Below are positions 11,096-20,796 of a stretch of 64,000 nucleotides of DNA, piece after piece. Each line of letters begins with the position of its first letter. Position 1 is the first letter of the stretch. The translations under genes and the position numbers were made by a program. The notes beneath the pieces are model-generated. The model did not search any database. It saw only the letters and a program-made list of their open reading frames with translations, and had not been told where the DNA came from. The stretch is from Huiozyma naganishii CBS 8797 (lineage: Eukaryota; Ascomycota; Saccharomycetes; Saccharomycetales; Saccharomycetaceae): contig NC_035927.1 in the NCBI RefSeq assembly GCF_000348985.1, positions 496,001 through 560,000 on the forward strand. The letters are read 5' to 3'.

Positions 11096-11746
11096 CTACT
11101 CAAAATCCGATGCCTTTGCGGCCATCAAAAGGCCAACAATCAAACCTAGAAGGCCCAATATAGAACCAAAAATTTCGACAACAAGAATCTTTACGAATAG
11201 TGCGGAGTCTGCGGCATCAGAAACCGCTGCCGTAGCACCAGTGATGCCGACACAGACACCACATATTAGATTTGAAAGACCCACAGTCAGCCCGGCCCAG
11301 AAAAGCGCGTATCCTGTATAAAGGTTTGATTTCGAGAACAAAGTGGCAGCTGATGCCACTGTCAACTTCGATGAAAACACAATGGATATGATGAGTCCGT
11401 AAATAGCCACCACTTCGCAGAAAATGATGGAGATTAAGTTCTTTGTAGTGATTCTGGGGGCACGAACACCGGCACCAATGATCGAGGACCCGGTGATAAA
11501 TATCCCCCAGGCAGCACCAACAACGCTTAACCCAATACACATGGCAATCCCTAAATTAGCCCACATATACGGAGACGTCCTCGTAAGGAACTTACCAAAG
11601 TCAATATCCGTCCCATGCCCAGTGAATAATTTGCGCAGCACATATACGGTGACAACGGTCAGGACCAAGTAGCTTATGAACTGCCTCCAGCTGAAACGGA
11701 TCCCCAAAAGAGAGTCCTCTGAACTAGAACTCGAGCTCTTGATCAT
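11096..11746 (-). CDS. VMA16: V-ATPase V0 subunit c'' (Vma16/Ppa1)
   Basis: The 216-residue, very hydrophobic protein matches Vma16 (213 residues in S. cerevisiae), a proteolipid of the vacuolar H+-ATPase membrane ring. It has an N-terminal transmembrane segment (about 22-40) and then four more arranged as two c-type hairpins. The proton-carrying glutamate is present at residue 111 in the segment [12 protein letters not shown], equivalent to E108 of the S. cerevisiae protein. The family motifs [19 protein letters not shown] and [12 protein letters not shown] are intact. It is convergent with RPN1 and in tandem with THR1, as in S. cerevisiae YHR027C-YHR025W. Confidence 0.96.
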   Translation of the reverse strand: MIKSSSSSSEDSLLGIRFSWRQFISYLVLTVVTVYVLRKLFTGHGTDIDFGKFLTRTSPYMWANLGIAMCIGLSVVGAAWGIFITGSSIIGAGVRAPRITTKNLISIIFCEVVAIYGLIISIVFSSKLTVASAATLFSKSNLYTGYALFWAGLTVGLSNLICGVCVGITGATAAVSDAADSALFVKILVVEIFGSILGLLGLIVGLLMAAKASDFE

Positions 11747-12154
11747 TGACAGCTATACTTTTCAATCGACCAATACTTGTGACAGGTGGCTTGCGATAAT
11801 CCCACACTCAGACACTAAAACTATATCGTCTACGTAATAGTTGCTGTCTAATTAGCTGTGACATCCATTCCCTCTTTATCAATTGAAGTATGAAAAGTGA
11901 CAACAAAAAAAAACCAGAAGTAGAGGAAACCGGGTAAACTGGAACGAAGAACCAAACGTAACATGACCGATGACTCAAAGAGAAGTGTAATAACGCTTGC
12001 TATTTGTGTATTTTGAAGGCGTCCGTACTGATATACATATTGAGTCGATGGGGCTACGACTACTTGTTTGTGTGAAGAGCATCAAGAAAAGCAACGAGTG
12101 GACTGCCTCTGTTTCCATTTCGTTTCGCGTTTCTCTACGTCTTGCTCTCTGAAT
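11747..12154. other. VMA16 promoter and THR1 3' region
   Basis: A 408-bp gap between two minus-strand genes. It must carry the VMA16 promoter and the THR1 3' untranslated region. I see no specific control site that I can name. Confidence 0.5.
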
Positions 12155-13240
12155 CTACTCGGAGATTGGAAGTTGCTCCACAATCGCACCGTCTTGAGCG
12201 ATATCCAGAAGTTTCCAGTCACAGTTGACGTTGTTCTTGGAGAAGGTGTTGATGATTTCGTGGGCAATGTCGTCGAAGTTTTCTGTCGCCAAAGCCAATA
12301 TGGTAGGGCCGGCTCCGGACAGACAAATACCAAGCAGACCCCGTTGGGTGGTTGGGGTAACGCTTTGTAGGATCTCGTTCAACCCTGGGATCAAAATCTT
12401 TCTGTATGGTTGGTGGACACGATCCTGCATTGCTGGGTAAATCAAGTCCGCGTTTGGAGGGTCCTGGGTCAATGCCATAGTCAAAACGGCCAACCTCTGC
12501 AAATTGAAAACGACATCCTGGGTGGTGTATGCCTTTGGTAGTACACTTCTGGAGTCAGCAGTGGACAATTCAAACTGTGGGATGATGGCAATACATTTAA
12601 TCTTGGGATTCCAGTTGTACTTTACGTGTCTGCCGATATCCGTAGGTGGAAGAGGTGGCACCAACCCGGTGTCCTCCCCTCCAGAAGGTTCTGGAAGAAC
12701 CTCCGCTAATGGAATTTCTCTTCTCTCCACTTCCTGTGGTGTCAACTCTCTCAAAAATGACCCACAGAAACTCCCCATCATTGCCGCCGTGATGTTATCT
12801 GGGTGACGTTCAATCATTAAACAGAAATCCAACATACGTTGTTTGGAGAACCCTAGTTGACCCACCTCGTTACCCAACAGCACACCGGCCACCACCGCTG
12901 CTCCAGATGAGCCCAACCCACGACCTAGTGGGATAGGGTTGTGGATGTGTATTTTGGTGCCCAGAGGGAACTTTCTGATATTGTTGCACCGCAAAACATA
13001 AAGCGCCGTTCTCGTGATCAAGTTAGAATCCGATTTCAAGGGCACAGAGCCGTATCCCTCACTTGTCTCGGAGTACGTAAGCTTACAATTGTTTGCATCG
13101 TTGTTTGTTTCGGATGCGTGTAGTGAATCTATGCGCACTTGCAACTCCAAAAAGAGTGCTAACCCAACACCCAAAACATCATATCCGGGACCAATGTTGG
13201 CCGAAGATGCGGGAACTTTGATAACAAAACTGCGAGCCAT
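12155..13240 (-). CDS. THR1: Homoserine kinase
   Basis: The 361-residue protein matches Thr1 (357 residues), the GHMP-family kinase that phosphorylates homoserine with ATP in threonine biosynthesis. The N-terminal block VKVPASSANIGPGYD-like segment and the ATP loop PLGRGLGSSGAAVV (about 104-117) are intact, as are the substrate segment RHPDNITAAMMGSF and the C-terminal GICLSGAGPTILAL. The start at 13240 gives the usual N-terminus. It shares a 368-bp divergent promoter with MAS2, which holds a good Gcn4 site about 75 bp from the ATG, consistent with general amino-acid control. Order and strand match S. cerevisiae YHR025W. Confidence 0.97.
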   Translation of the reverse strand: MARSFVIKVPASSANIGPGYDVLGVGLALFLELQVRIDSLHASETNNDANNCKLTYSETSEGYGSVPLKSDSNLITRTALYVLRCNNIRKFPLGTKIHIHNPIPLGRGLGSSGAAVVAGVLLGNEVGQLGFSKQRMLDFCLMIERHPDNITAAMMGSFCGSFLRELTPQEVERREIPLAEVLPEPSGGEDTGLVPPLPPTDIGRHVKYNWNPKIKCIAIIPQFELSTADSRSVLPKAYTTQDVVFNLQRLAVLTMALTQDPPNADLIYPAMQDRVHQPYRKILIPGLNEILQSVTPTTQRGLLGICLSGAGPTILALATENFDDIAHEIINTFSKNNVNCDWKLLDIAQDGAIVEQLPISE

Positions 13241-13608
13241 CTGTGCTTACGTGGGAAACCTTGTGGCAACCTGAGAACCCTTCTACAGACAGATGTGAAT
13301 CTTACTCGCCTCGATGACTCTTCACTTCTCTCAACTTCGACGTTTGAAACTTCAACCAAACTTTTTTTTTCATTTCGTGAAGAGTGATAGACATTCCTAA
13401 AATGGATAAATTTCCAGTTTTGTAGGGTGTTTTCCGAATTAGGAAAGAGCGTTTCAAAAAGGAAATTTCCACTTTTGCTGTTTGCACAATTGACAAGAAC
13501 GTCACAGTGGGACCCATCCGTCATCCCGAACAGTTCCCGGGACATCGCGGCTTGCTTCGTGTGACGTTTCTACACCTCAGTGCCAAGTTTATTTGTAAAG
13601 AGTTAACA
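13241..13608. promoter_or_regulatory. Divergent THR1/MAS2 promoter
   Basis: This 368-bp region separates two divergent start codons. It contains ATGACTCTT (Gcn4 core TGACTC at 13315-13320) near THR1 and a poly-T tract. A weak TTTTCCGAA match near 13432 resembles part of a centromere CDEIII but lacks the other elements. Confidence 0.65.
13315..13320 (+). promoter_or_regulatory. Gcn4 binding site upstream of THR1
   Basis: TGACTC, within ATGACTCTT, matches the Gcn4 consensus at eight of nine positions. It is 75 bp upstream of the THR1 start. In S. cerevisiae THR1 is a Gcn4 target. Confidence 0.75.
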
Positions 13609-15024
13609 ATGCTGAGAAACTCATCCAGAAACTTCCTGAAGAAACTTTATAGTACGGATGTCGGCAAGGGAGGGTTTCAGTTGTCCAAGTTGTCGAATGG
13701 GCTGCAAGTAGGGACTTCTAATGTTCCTGGACATTTCAGCGCCCTTGGACTTTACATCAACGCTGGGTCCCGTTATGAGACTGGGAACTTGAAGGGCTGC
13801 TCTCATTTGCTCGATCGATTGGCATTCAAGTCCACTGAACACATCGACGGCAGGACTATGACAGAGACTTTGGAATTGCTAGGTGGGAACTTCCAGTCGA
13901 CCTCCTCCAGAGAGACGATGATGTACCAAGCGTCGGTGTTCAATAATGAAGTGGAGAAAATGCTGAGGCTGATGGGGGAAACTGTCAGGTTTCCTAGTAT
14001 CACGCAAGGTGAACTTGATGAGCAGAAGTTGAGCGCACAATACGAGATTGACGAAATTTGGTTGAAGCCGGAAATGATTCTTCCAGAATTGCTGCACTCA
14101 ACAGCGTATTCTGGAGAGACTCTGGGCTCACCACTACTCTGCCCGAGGGAGCTCGTGCCCTCAATATCCAAGTATTACTTGAACGAATACAGAAACAAGT
14201 TCTATACTCCGGAGAACACCGTTGCAACATTCGTCGGTGTGCCCCATGAGAAGGCCTTAGAACTTACTGATCGGATTCTGGGTGATTGGGAATCATCACA
14301 CCCACCGGTTACGAAAGAGGTAGCACATTACACAGGTGGCGAAACTTGTATCCCTCCAACACCAACTTTTGGGAATTTACCTGAATTATACCATGTGCAG
14401 ATCGGATATGAGGGGTTGCCCATAAACCACCCAGATATTTACGCTTTGGCAACTTTGCAAACGCTTCTAGGTGGAGGGGGTTCCTTCAGTGCTGGTGGTC
14501 CCGGTAAAGGGATGTATTCGCGGTTGTACACACATGTCCTAAACCAATACTACTTTGTTGAAAATTGTATCTCGTTCAATCATTCTTATTCAGACTCAGG
14601 GATATTTGGTATTTCGATCTCGTGCATCCCGGAAGCTGCTTCACAGGCAGTAGAAATCATTGCGATGCAATTACACAACACTTTTGCTAACGACAGTTTG
14701 AAACTAGCTGAAGATGAAGTGCACAGAGCTAAAAATCAACTGAAATCCTCGCTACTCATGAACTTGGAGTCAAAGCTGGTAGAACTCGAGGATATGGGGA
14801 GACAAATCCAGTTACATGGTCATAAGATTCAAGTTAATGAAATGATAGAGAAGATTGAGAAGTTAACCCCAATGGATATAATACGTGTAGCAGAACAGGT
14901 TTTCACAGGCAAAGTTTGTAATGCAGGAAATGGTACAGGAAAGCCCACCATAGTCATGCAAGGGAAGAGAGAAGCCTTCGGAAATCCAGAAGCTATTTTG
15001 AAGCACTACGGGTTGGGAGCATGA
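13609..15024 (+). CDS. MAS2: Mitochondrial processing peptidase alpha subunit (Mas2)
   Basis: From ATG 13609 the product is 471 residues (482 in S. cerevisiae) and opens [16 protein letters not shown], a typical basic mitochondrial presequence. An in-frame ATG 102 bp upstream (13507) would add 34 residues that resemble no Mas2 and is probably not used. Mas2 pairs with Mas1 in the matrix and removes presequences; the alpha subunit lacks the full zinc site but binds substrate. Its glycine-rich loop ([17 protein letters not shown], about 285-301) is intact. The M16 family blocks [11 protein letters not shown] and [13 protein letters not shown] are clear. It is divergent from THR1 and convergent with MYO1, as in the YHR025W-YHR023W order. 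Confidence 0.95.
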   Translation: MLRNSSRNFLKKLYSTDVGKGGFQLSKLSNGLQVGTSNVPGHFSALGLYINAGSRYETGNLKGCSHLLDRLAFKSTEHIDGRTMTETLELLGGNFQSTSSRETMMYQASVFNNEVEKMLRLMGETVRFPSITQGELDEQKLSAQYEIDEIWLKPEMILPELLHSTAYSGETLGSPLLCPRELVPSISKYYLNEYRNKFYTPENTVATFVGVPHEKALELTDRILGDWESSHPPVTKEVAHYTGGETCIPPTPTFGNLPELYHVQIGYEGLPINHPDIYALATLQTLLGGGGSFSAGGPGKGMYSRLYTHVLNQYYFVENCISFNHSYSDSGIFGISISCIPEAASQAVEIIAMQLHNTFANDSLKLAEDEVHRAKNQLKSSLLMNLESKLVELEDMGRQIQLHGHKIQVNEMIEKIEKLTPMDIIRVAEQVFTGKVCNAGNGTGKPTIVMQGKREAFGNPEAILKHYGLGA

Positions 15025-15177
15025 TTAGGGTCATACTCTATGGTGACCAGCGGTCTTTTTTATAGATCTTTCGTTACCTTAAATGTATGTTTTCGTGTAT
15101 ATATATTAACAAAAAGAATTATACAACATTACCTGTCCTTTTCTCCCTCCGACCCGCGTCTTCACTAATATGAGTGA

Positions 15178-18100
15178 CTAACCATATACTTTTTCATTCG
15201 ACGCCTCCATTGACATCCTCATGCCGTTACTCTCGCCACCAGCCTTCGCTTTCCAAAAGTTCAACTCCTTCTCCAAATCTGAAACTCTGTCCTGGTAGTA
15301 AGAATTGTCCCTTACAAACTTTTTAAGGTCAAGCTCCTGTTTAGAGATTAACTTCTCCAATTCACTAACTTGTCCGTTGTATTGTAGCATATTATTTTCA
15401 AACTGCTGTCTATCCTCGTTAGCCATTTGAATTACATCACTTTGCTGCTGGTTCTTGGTTTTCAGATCTTCGACTATGAGTTCAAGATTTTTATTCTTCT
15501 TCATCTCTTCATATTTCACTTCAGTTTCCTCGGCAAGCATCCGATCCATCTCCTGAATTTTAGCAATCCAACCATCCTTCTGTGTTGTATCATTCAACTG
15601 CTCTTGAAGTGTTGCGATTTTCTCTTTGAGCTGGGTGCTTACCTTAACCAAAGTTTGATGATCTTCATGAAGTTCAATATTGGCATGCTTTTCAGCCTCA
15701 AACTTCTCTCTATAATCCTCCATCTCTGCCTGCAACTTTTGAACCAGTTCCTCGTTGCGGATATTTTGTTCCTTTTGAAGTGCCAAAGTCTCTTCTAAAT
15801 ACTTAATCTGTCCATTAATGTCATGTTTCTCTCTCACTGAATTACTGAACTTATCACTGGACTCATCTAGCTTCTTTCTCAGTTGGTCAATATCAGAGAG
15901 AAGCTGCGACCGTTCATCAGCTAACGATTCAACCTTGGAAGTCAGGGAATTCGATTTCATGGTCAAGTCATCGTATTCCTTCCGCAATTCCTTTTCTGCA
16001 GCATCCGCAACATCTCTTTCATTACTGAGTACCTCTGCTAGATGCGAGTAATGTTCCAATTGCTTTATTAGATCAACAATCTTTGCTTCAGAATTATTCG
16101 TAGTTGTTTCCAGTTTGTATCTCAACGTTGAAATTTCCTTCTTCAAAGTAGTCTCTCTTTTATTGCTAGATTCAATCTCTTGCTTGAGTCCCTCAATTTC
16201 ATTGGTATACTGTGAAGTGTCTCTAACTTCGGACAATGCTCCTCTGAGATGTGCCAAATCTGAGTTCAAAAGTGCGTTTAGGTCCTGAACTCGTTTATAT
16301 TCCAATATATTATCTTCAAGCTTCATTTCGATCTCGTTCCGTGCTGTCTCTTTCTCCCAGATTATTTTGTCTTTTTCTTTGTTTTGAGTCTTCAACTTGT
16401 CTATGACATCTGCCATACTTTTTACATCATCTTCAGCTTGTTTCAGAGCATGTATGTAGTCTCGAAGCTGGACTTCGTTCTCTTGCAGGTCGGCGACGCA
16501 CTTTTCGTACTGGATTCGTTGTTGTTTTAACGACAAGTTTAGCAATTCTTTTTGTTTCTCAGCATCTTCCAAATCCTGCTTTAATACGTCAATGTGGTTT
16601 TCTAGCATCTTCTCTTTGGACCCATATTGCTTTATTTCAAAAGACAAACTGGTTATTTGTTTATTTGTTTCGTTAAGATGCTCTTGAAGCTTGTAATTTT
16701 CAATTTTCTGGAAACGAATCTCCTCCTCATATTTTGCAGCGTTATCTCTATTTCGGAAAATGTTACCAGCGTTTAATGTGTTTGTTTTATCCCGTAAAAC
16801 CCCGGAATGCAGTTTCGATTCTAGAGATTTTATACGTTCTTCACTTGCTTCGAACTTCAGTTTGTAGATATTGGAAGTGGAATCAACTTTTTGTATTTTG
16901 TCAAATTTCTGGTGAAGAGCTTTTGTCACATTTTCTGCATTTGTGCGTACATTTTTCTCAACTTCCAATTGTCTTCTAAGATATTGAACTTCAAGTACAA
17001 GCTTTTCGACATTAATATCTGTCAGTGTACTTTCACCCAGTTCCTTGTCCAAATCAACGTTCAGATTCGATTTTTCTATTATTTCCTTCAGTTTGTTCAC
17101 TTGGGCATTTGCATTCTGAAAATCAAACGAAGATGATGCAAGTCTCGTTTCTGCAAAACGTAATTTGGAAATGAGATTTTTCTTTTCTTCAATTTCGGCT
17201 TGCAGCTTCTTCGACGTATCATCCAACTTTACAATGATTTCGTTACATCCCATCACTAGCTCTTCTTTGCTCATTTCCGGTTTAAAAAGAAATGAAGCTG
17301 AAGGAATGCCTATATTGATTTTATCTTTTGTTGAAAGTTGTTGATGCAGATATTCGTTTAATGAAATCTCTTGGTCAAGCCTTCTCTCGAGGTCATGTAC
17401 CCTAGAGTCATCCTTTTCCATGCTAAGTTGTTTTTCCGTCTGAATTTGAACTTCTTTTTGGCTGTCATATCTATTTTGCAGGGAGGTGTAGTTTGTTTTT
17501 AGTAGCTCAAAATCCTTCTTGGTGTTTTTCAGTACTAACGCTGTTTGTTGGTTTTTTTTAATTGCTTGATCTCTTTGAGCAGAAATATTTTCAAGTTCAG
17601 TGCTGTGAAGACTGGCCTTTTGATTTAATTTGGTCAACTCGGCATCCTTCGATCTCAGCTTTCCGACTAATTCTGTTTTTTCTTTTTTCACTGAATTGAT
17701 CTGGGCATTCAAGCGGACGTTCTCATCAATCAAAACTTTTAGTTTGGTCATCGAAGCATCACAACTCTTCTCCAAAAGCTCTAGTTTGCTCTCTAAACCC
17801 TTTCCAGATATCTCCACTTTTTCTTTTAGATTTCTTATCTGGTCCTCTTTGGCCGCTGACTCTTTTTGGAGCAAAACAATCTGCTCTGTGAGTTTTTCAT
17901 TCTCCTTCATCAAGTGGCTTTGAGATTGTTCTTCGGACGTGATGCTATCCTTCAGAGTTCTAAGTTCAGCTTCTAACTCCGATTTCCTTAACTGCAGCCA
18001 ATCAAGTTCTTTCCCCTTTTCTGAGAGTGAATTCTGCAAAGACGCAACTTTAGCGTCTGCCTCTTCGTAATTCTTCAAAATTTCCTTTTTCTCATTATCA

Positions 18101-20796
18101 AGTTTTTCATGCAAAACAAGGGCTTCATCCAACTGAACTTTCAAAAGCTCTTTTTTAGCTTCGTTGTCAACCAAGGTTCTTTCATGTTCTTTAAGTTTTT
18201 CAGTTTCTTGCTTCAACAACTTTCTCGTTTCGTTCAACTGGTCATTAACTTCGCTATTTTTCTTAAGAAATTCATTGCTTTGTTTCTGACTTTCCATAAG
18301 CTTTTCCTCCATAGCTTTTATTTCGGCTATGAATTTCCTTGACTTCAATGTGTCCTCTGTCGATGATAACAAAGGTTTGATCCTAATAAACAAATTATAC
18401 CACGGATCTTCCATTAGAGTATTGTACCGTCGGAAAGACTCTCCAACCATTTTGGCAGCCGTCAGCTTTTTCAGTTTTTGTTTTGCCATTTTTCTTGCCG
18501 AACACCCTCTTATACGTGAATTTAGGAGGACGGATATGGAGCGCAATATACATTCGCGTTCGACCTCCATATTAGCCAGAACACCTGCTTTAAAGAATAG
18601 CTTACTTTTTCCCACTTTGAATAGTGTTGGATCCAAGTGGAGATGCGACAGGATAATTTCGCACTGTTTCTTTTGGTCTACACCTTTGTATTCTTCTTCC
18701 TTCATCAGTAAATTATACCTTTCAAGGAACTCTGCAAACAGAATCCTATTGGGATAACCCTCTCTCGAAATTCTGATACCTTCCAGGACACCATTGCAAC
18801 GCAGCTGTTCCAAAATCAAATTCCGGTCAAATCTTTTGGCCATCTTGAGATTGTTGGGAATGATGCATCGAACAAAGTGAGGATGTGAGTGCCCTAGTTG
18901 ATTTAGGAGTGATATCTGTTGTTCCCTGTGACGTGCAGAAGCAGTTCTCAATGACCTGCCTGATACTCTTCCTTGTTTATCCGAGCTATCTTCAATACTG
19001 AAAAAACTTGAAACCAGCGTGTTGGTCGAGCTGGACATCACCGATAGTAGGTTTTCATTCAAAGGATCTTTATTTTTTGACAACCAGCCATCGACATTAT
19101 ATTCCACGTCTCCTGCATAATGTTTCAAGATAAAGCAATCTTCAAGCTTTGATCTTTTGAACCGATCTGACTTTTTCTCCCAGCTGGTAATTAGCCTTTC
19201 GAAAAAAGATTTGTCTGTACTTTTAGGGAGAATGGATTCTTCATCTAGTAGAGGCAATATGCCAGACGGGACGCTCTTCTGTTCTATGAGATCAATGGTA
19301 GATTGTAGGTTTTTCCCGTAATCGATATATTCCCACTGTATGTTTTCCTTGACGTATTCACTCTGTTCTAGGACAAACATGTGATGATTGAAAAACTGCT
19401 GTAACTTTTCATTTGTGTAGTTGATACAAAGCTGTTCAAAGGAGTTATGCTTGAATATTTCAAAGCCTGCAATATCCAGCAACCCAATGTAATTTGCTGT
19501 CATTGATCCGTGGTCCAAGGATCTATTTATTCTTTCAACGATGTACGCAAACATATTCTCGTACAATTTTCTTGCCAGTGAGTTCAGTACAAACCGAGCT
19601 TGAGTCGAATTTTTTGATTTTGACACCCAGTCTTTACCAGCTTTGTATTTTGGTCTTAAAATAGCGTGAGTAAACTCCTCATTTGTAACACCTAGCAACT
19701 CGGTTAAATCTGTAGTCTCATTTTTAAAGGAAGCCTGTTCAGCCTTTTCTGAAGAAAATTCAATGTTCCCTATATGTAAGATGATGGCAATTATTTTGAA
19801 CATCTGTTCAATTTCTTCTTCAGATATTCCAACCGTTTTGAATGCAAGTAACAGTTGTACAAAGTTTTCCTGATCATCTACACCCTGTATCGTTTGGTTG
19901 GAGTGGGCTAAGTAATTATATGCGCCAATGGAATTCGTCGGTAGTTTATATTTCTTATTTAGCTCATGGGAGCTGATACCTGTCAAAAACTGATAGAAGA
20001 TGTGGTAGTTTCGTTCCTCCTTGTGTTGATTAACAACCCTTGATTTCTCAAACAAATACCACTCGATGTGGGCACCATTAATCCTCCCCCTCTCATCAAA
20101 CTCAATTTTGATGAATTTCCCAAAACGCGATGAGTTATTGTTCCTTACAGTTTGTGAATTCCCAAACGCCTCCAATATCGGGTTACTTTGCAAAATTTTC
20201 ATTTCGAAACTTTTCCCACCGCCTTGCAAAGATGCCGTCAGGGAGGGTTCATCCCTTGAAGTGATAGCGGCAAGATACTGAAGGATTTTCTTTGTATTTT
20301 CAGTCTTCCCTGCACCGGATTCCCCCGTTACCAAAATGGTTTGGTTCTCCTTTTCGCTCAACAGACTTTGGTATGCTTCCTCGGCTACCGCGAAAATATG
20401 CGGTTTCACTTTAGCCTCACCTCTATGAGTTTCACAGTTGTTGTACCGATCAATGTACTCTTGGTTGTAGATGGGGATGTCAGAATATGGGTTAATAGCA
20501 ACGAGGAACAGCCCGGAGTATGTGTATATCATGTCATCCAGATACCTGTTCTCAAGGTTGTAAAGTACTGCAGGTTCGTTCAAGTGAGTCAGTTCGGACA
20601 TGTTATCGATTTTGTCAAAATTGGCAGGATTCACCGCATGTACTTGATCAAGAGGCACCTGTCTGATCTCCTGTGAAGACTCCAATTGAACATTGGCAGT
20701 CTTGGCATCGTCGTTTGAGGTTAAGAAATGAGCTTTAGCGAAAACCAATTCATCGTCTGGAACCCACACCAAAGTGTTTGGTGAGTGTTCATTCAT
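15178..20796 (-). CDS. MYO1: Type II myosin heavy chain Myo1
   Basis: This 1872-residue protein (1928 in S. cerevisiae) is the class II myosin of the cytokinetic actomyosin ring at the bud neck. A motor domain covers about residues 70-760 with the ATP loop GESGAGKT at 158-165, switch segments NNNSSRFGKF and DIAGFEIF, and the actin-binding region ending HPHFVRCIIPN. A short neck of about 60 residues follows, and the rest (about 830-1860) is almost unbroken heptad-type coiled coil. The start at 20796 matches the family N-terminus. No frameshift is visible over the 5.6 kb frame. It is convergent with MAS2, as in S. cerevisiae. Confidence 0.97.
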   Translation of the reverse strand: MNEHSPNTLVWVPDDELVFAKAHFLTSNDDAKTANVQLESSQEIRQVPLDQVHAVNPANFDKIDNMSELTHLNEPAVLYNLENRYLDDMIYTYSGLFLVAINPYSDIPIYNQEYIDRYNNCETHRGEAKVKPHIFAVAEEAYQSLLSEKENQTILVTGESGAGKTENTKKILQYLAAITSRDEPSLTASLQGGGKSFEMKILQSNPILEAFGNSQTVRNNNSSRFGKFIKIEFDERGRINGAHIEWYLFEKSRVVNQHKEERNYHIFYQFLTGISSHELNKKYKLPTNSIGAYNYLAHSNQTIQGVDDQENFVQLLLAFKTVGISEEEIEQMFKIIAIILHIGNIEFSSEKAEQASFKNETTDLTELLGVTNEEFTHAILRPKYKAGKDWVSKSKNSTQARFVLNSLARKLYENMFAYIVERINRSLDHGSMTANYIGLLDIAGFEIFKHNSFEQLCINYTNEKLQQFFNHHMFVLEQSEYVKENIQWEYIDYGKNLQSTIDLIEQKSVPSGILPLLDEESILPKSTDKSFFERLITSWEKKSDRFKRSKLEDCFILKHYAGDVEYNVDGWLSKNKDPLNENLLSVMSSSTNTLVSSFFSIEDSSDKQGRVSGRSLRTASARHREQQISLLNQLGHSHPHFVRCIIPNNLKMAKRFDRNLILEQLRCNGVLEGIRISREGYPNRILFAEFLERYNLLMKEEEYKGVDQKKQCEIILSHLHLDPTLFKVGKSKLFFKAGVLANMEVERECILRSISVLLNSRIRGCSARKMAKQKLKKLTAAKMVGESFRRYNTLMEDPWYNLFIRIKPLLSSTEDTLKSRKFIAEIKAMEEKLMESQKQSNEFLKKNSEVNDQLNETRKLLKQETEKLKEHERTLVDNEAKKELLKVQLDEALVLHEKLDNEKKEILKNYEEADAKVASLQNSLSEKGKELDWLQLRKSELEAELRTLKDSITSEEQSQSHLMKENEKLTEQIVLLQKESAAKEDQIRNLKEKVEISGKGLESKLELLEKSCDASMTKLKVLIDENVRLNAQINSVKKEKTELVGKLRSKDAELTKLNQKASLHSTELENISAQRDQAIKKNQQTALVLKNTKKDFELLKTNYTSLQNRYDSQKEVQIQTEKQLSMEKDDSRVHDLERRLDQEISLNEYLHQQLSTKDKINIGIPSASFLFKPEMSKEELVMGCNEIIVKLDDTSKKLQAEIEEKKNLISKLRFAETRLASSSFDFQNANAQVNKLKEIIEKSNLNVDLDKELGESTLTDINVEKLVLEVQYLRRQLEVEKNVRTNAENVTKALHQKFDKIQKVDSTSNIYKLKFEASEERIKSLESKLHSGVLRDKTNTLNAGNIFRNRDNAAKYEEEIRFQKIENYKLQEHLNETNKQITSLSFEIKQYGSKEKMLENHIDVLKQDLEDAEKQKELLNLSLKQQRIQYEKCVADLQENEVQLRDYIHALKQAEDDVKSMADVIDKLKTQNKEKDKIIWEKETARNEIEMKLEDNILEYKRVQDLNALLNSDLAHLRGALSEVRDTSQYTNEIEGLKQEIESSNKRETTLKKEISTLRYKLETTTNNSEAKIVDLIKQLEHYSHLAEVLSNERDVADAAEKELRKEYDDLTMKSNSLTSKVESLADERSQLLSDIDQLRKKLDESSDKFSNSVREKHDINGQIKYLEETLALQKEQNIRNEELVQKLQAEMEDYREKFEAEKHANIELHEDHQTLVKVSTQLKEKIATLQEQLNDTTQKDGWIAKIQEMDRMLAEETEVKYEEMKKNKNLELIVEDLKTKNQQQSDVIQMANEDRQQFENNMLQYNGQVSELEKLISKQELDLKKFVRDNSYYQDRVSDLEKELNFWKAKAGGESNGMRMSMEASNEKVYG

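Noticed and set aside
13425..13445. TTTTCCGAA resembling a centromere CDEIII between THR1 and MAS2
   Set aside because: There is no CDEI (RTCACRTG) at the right spacing and no very AT-rich CDEII of about 80 bp.
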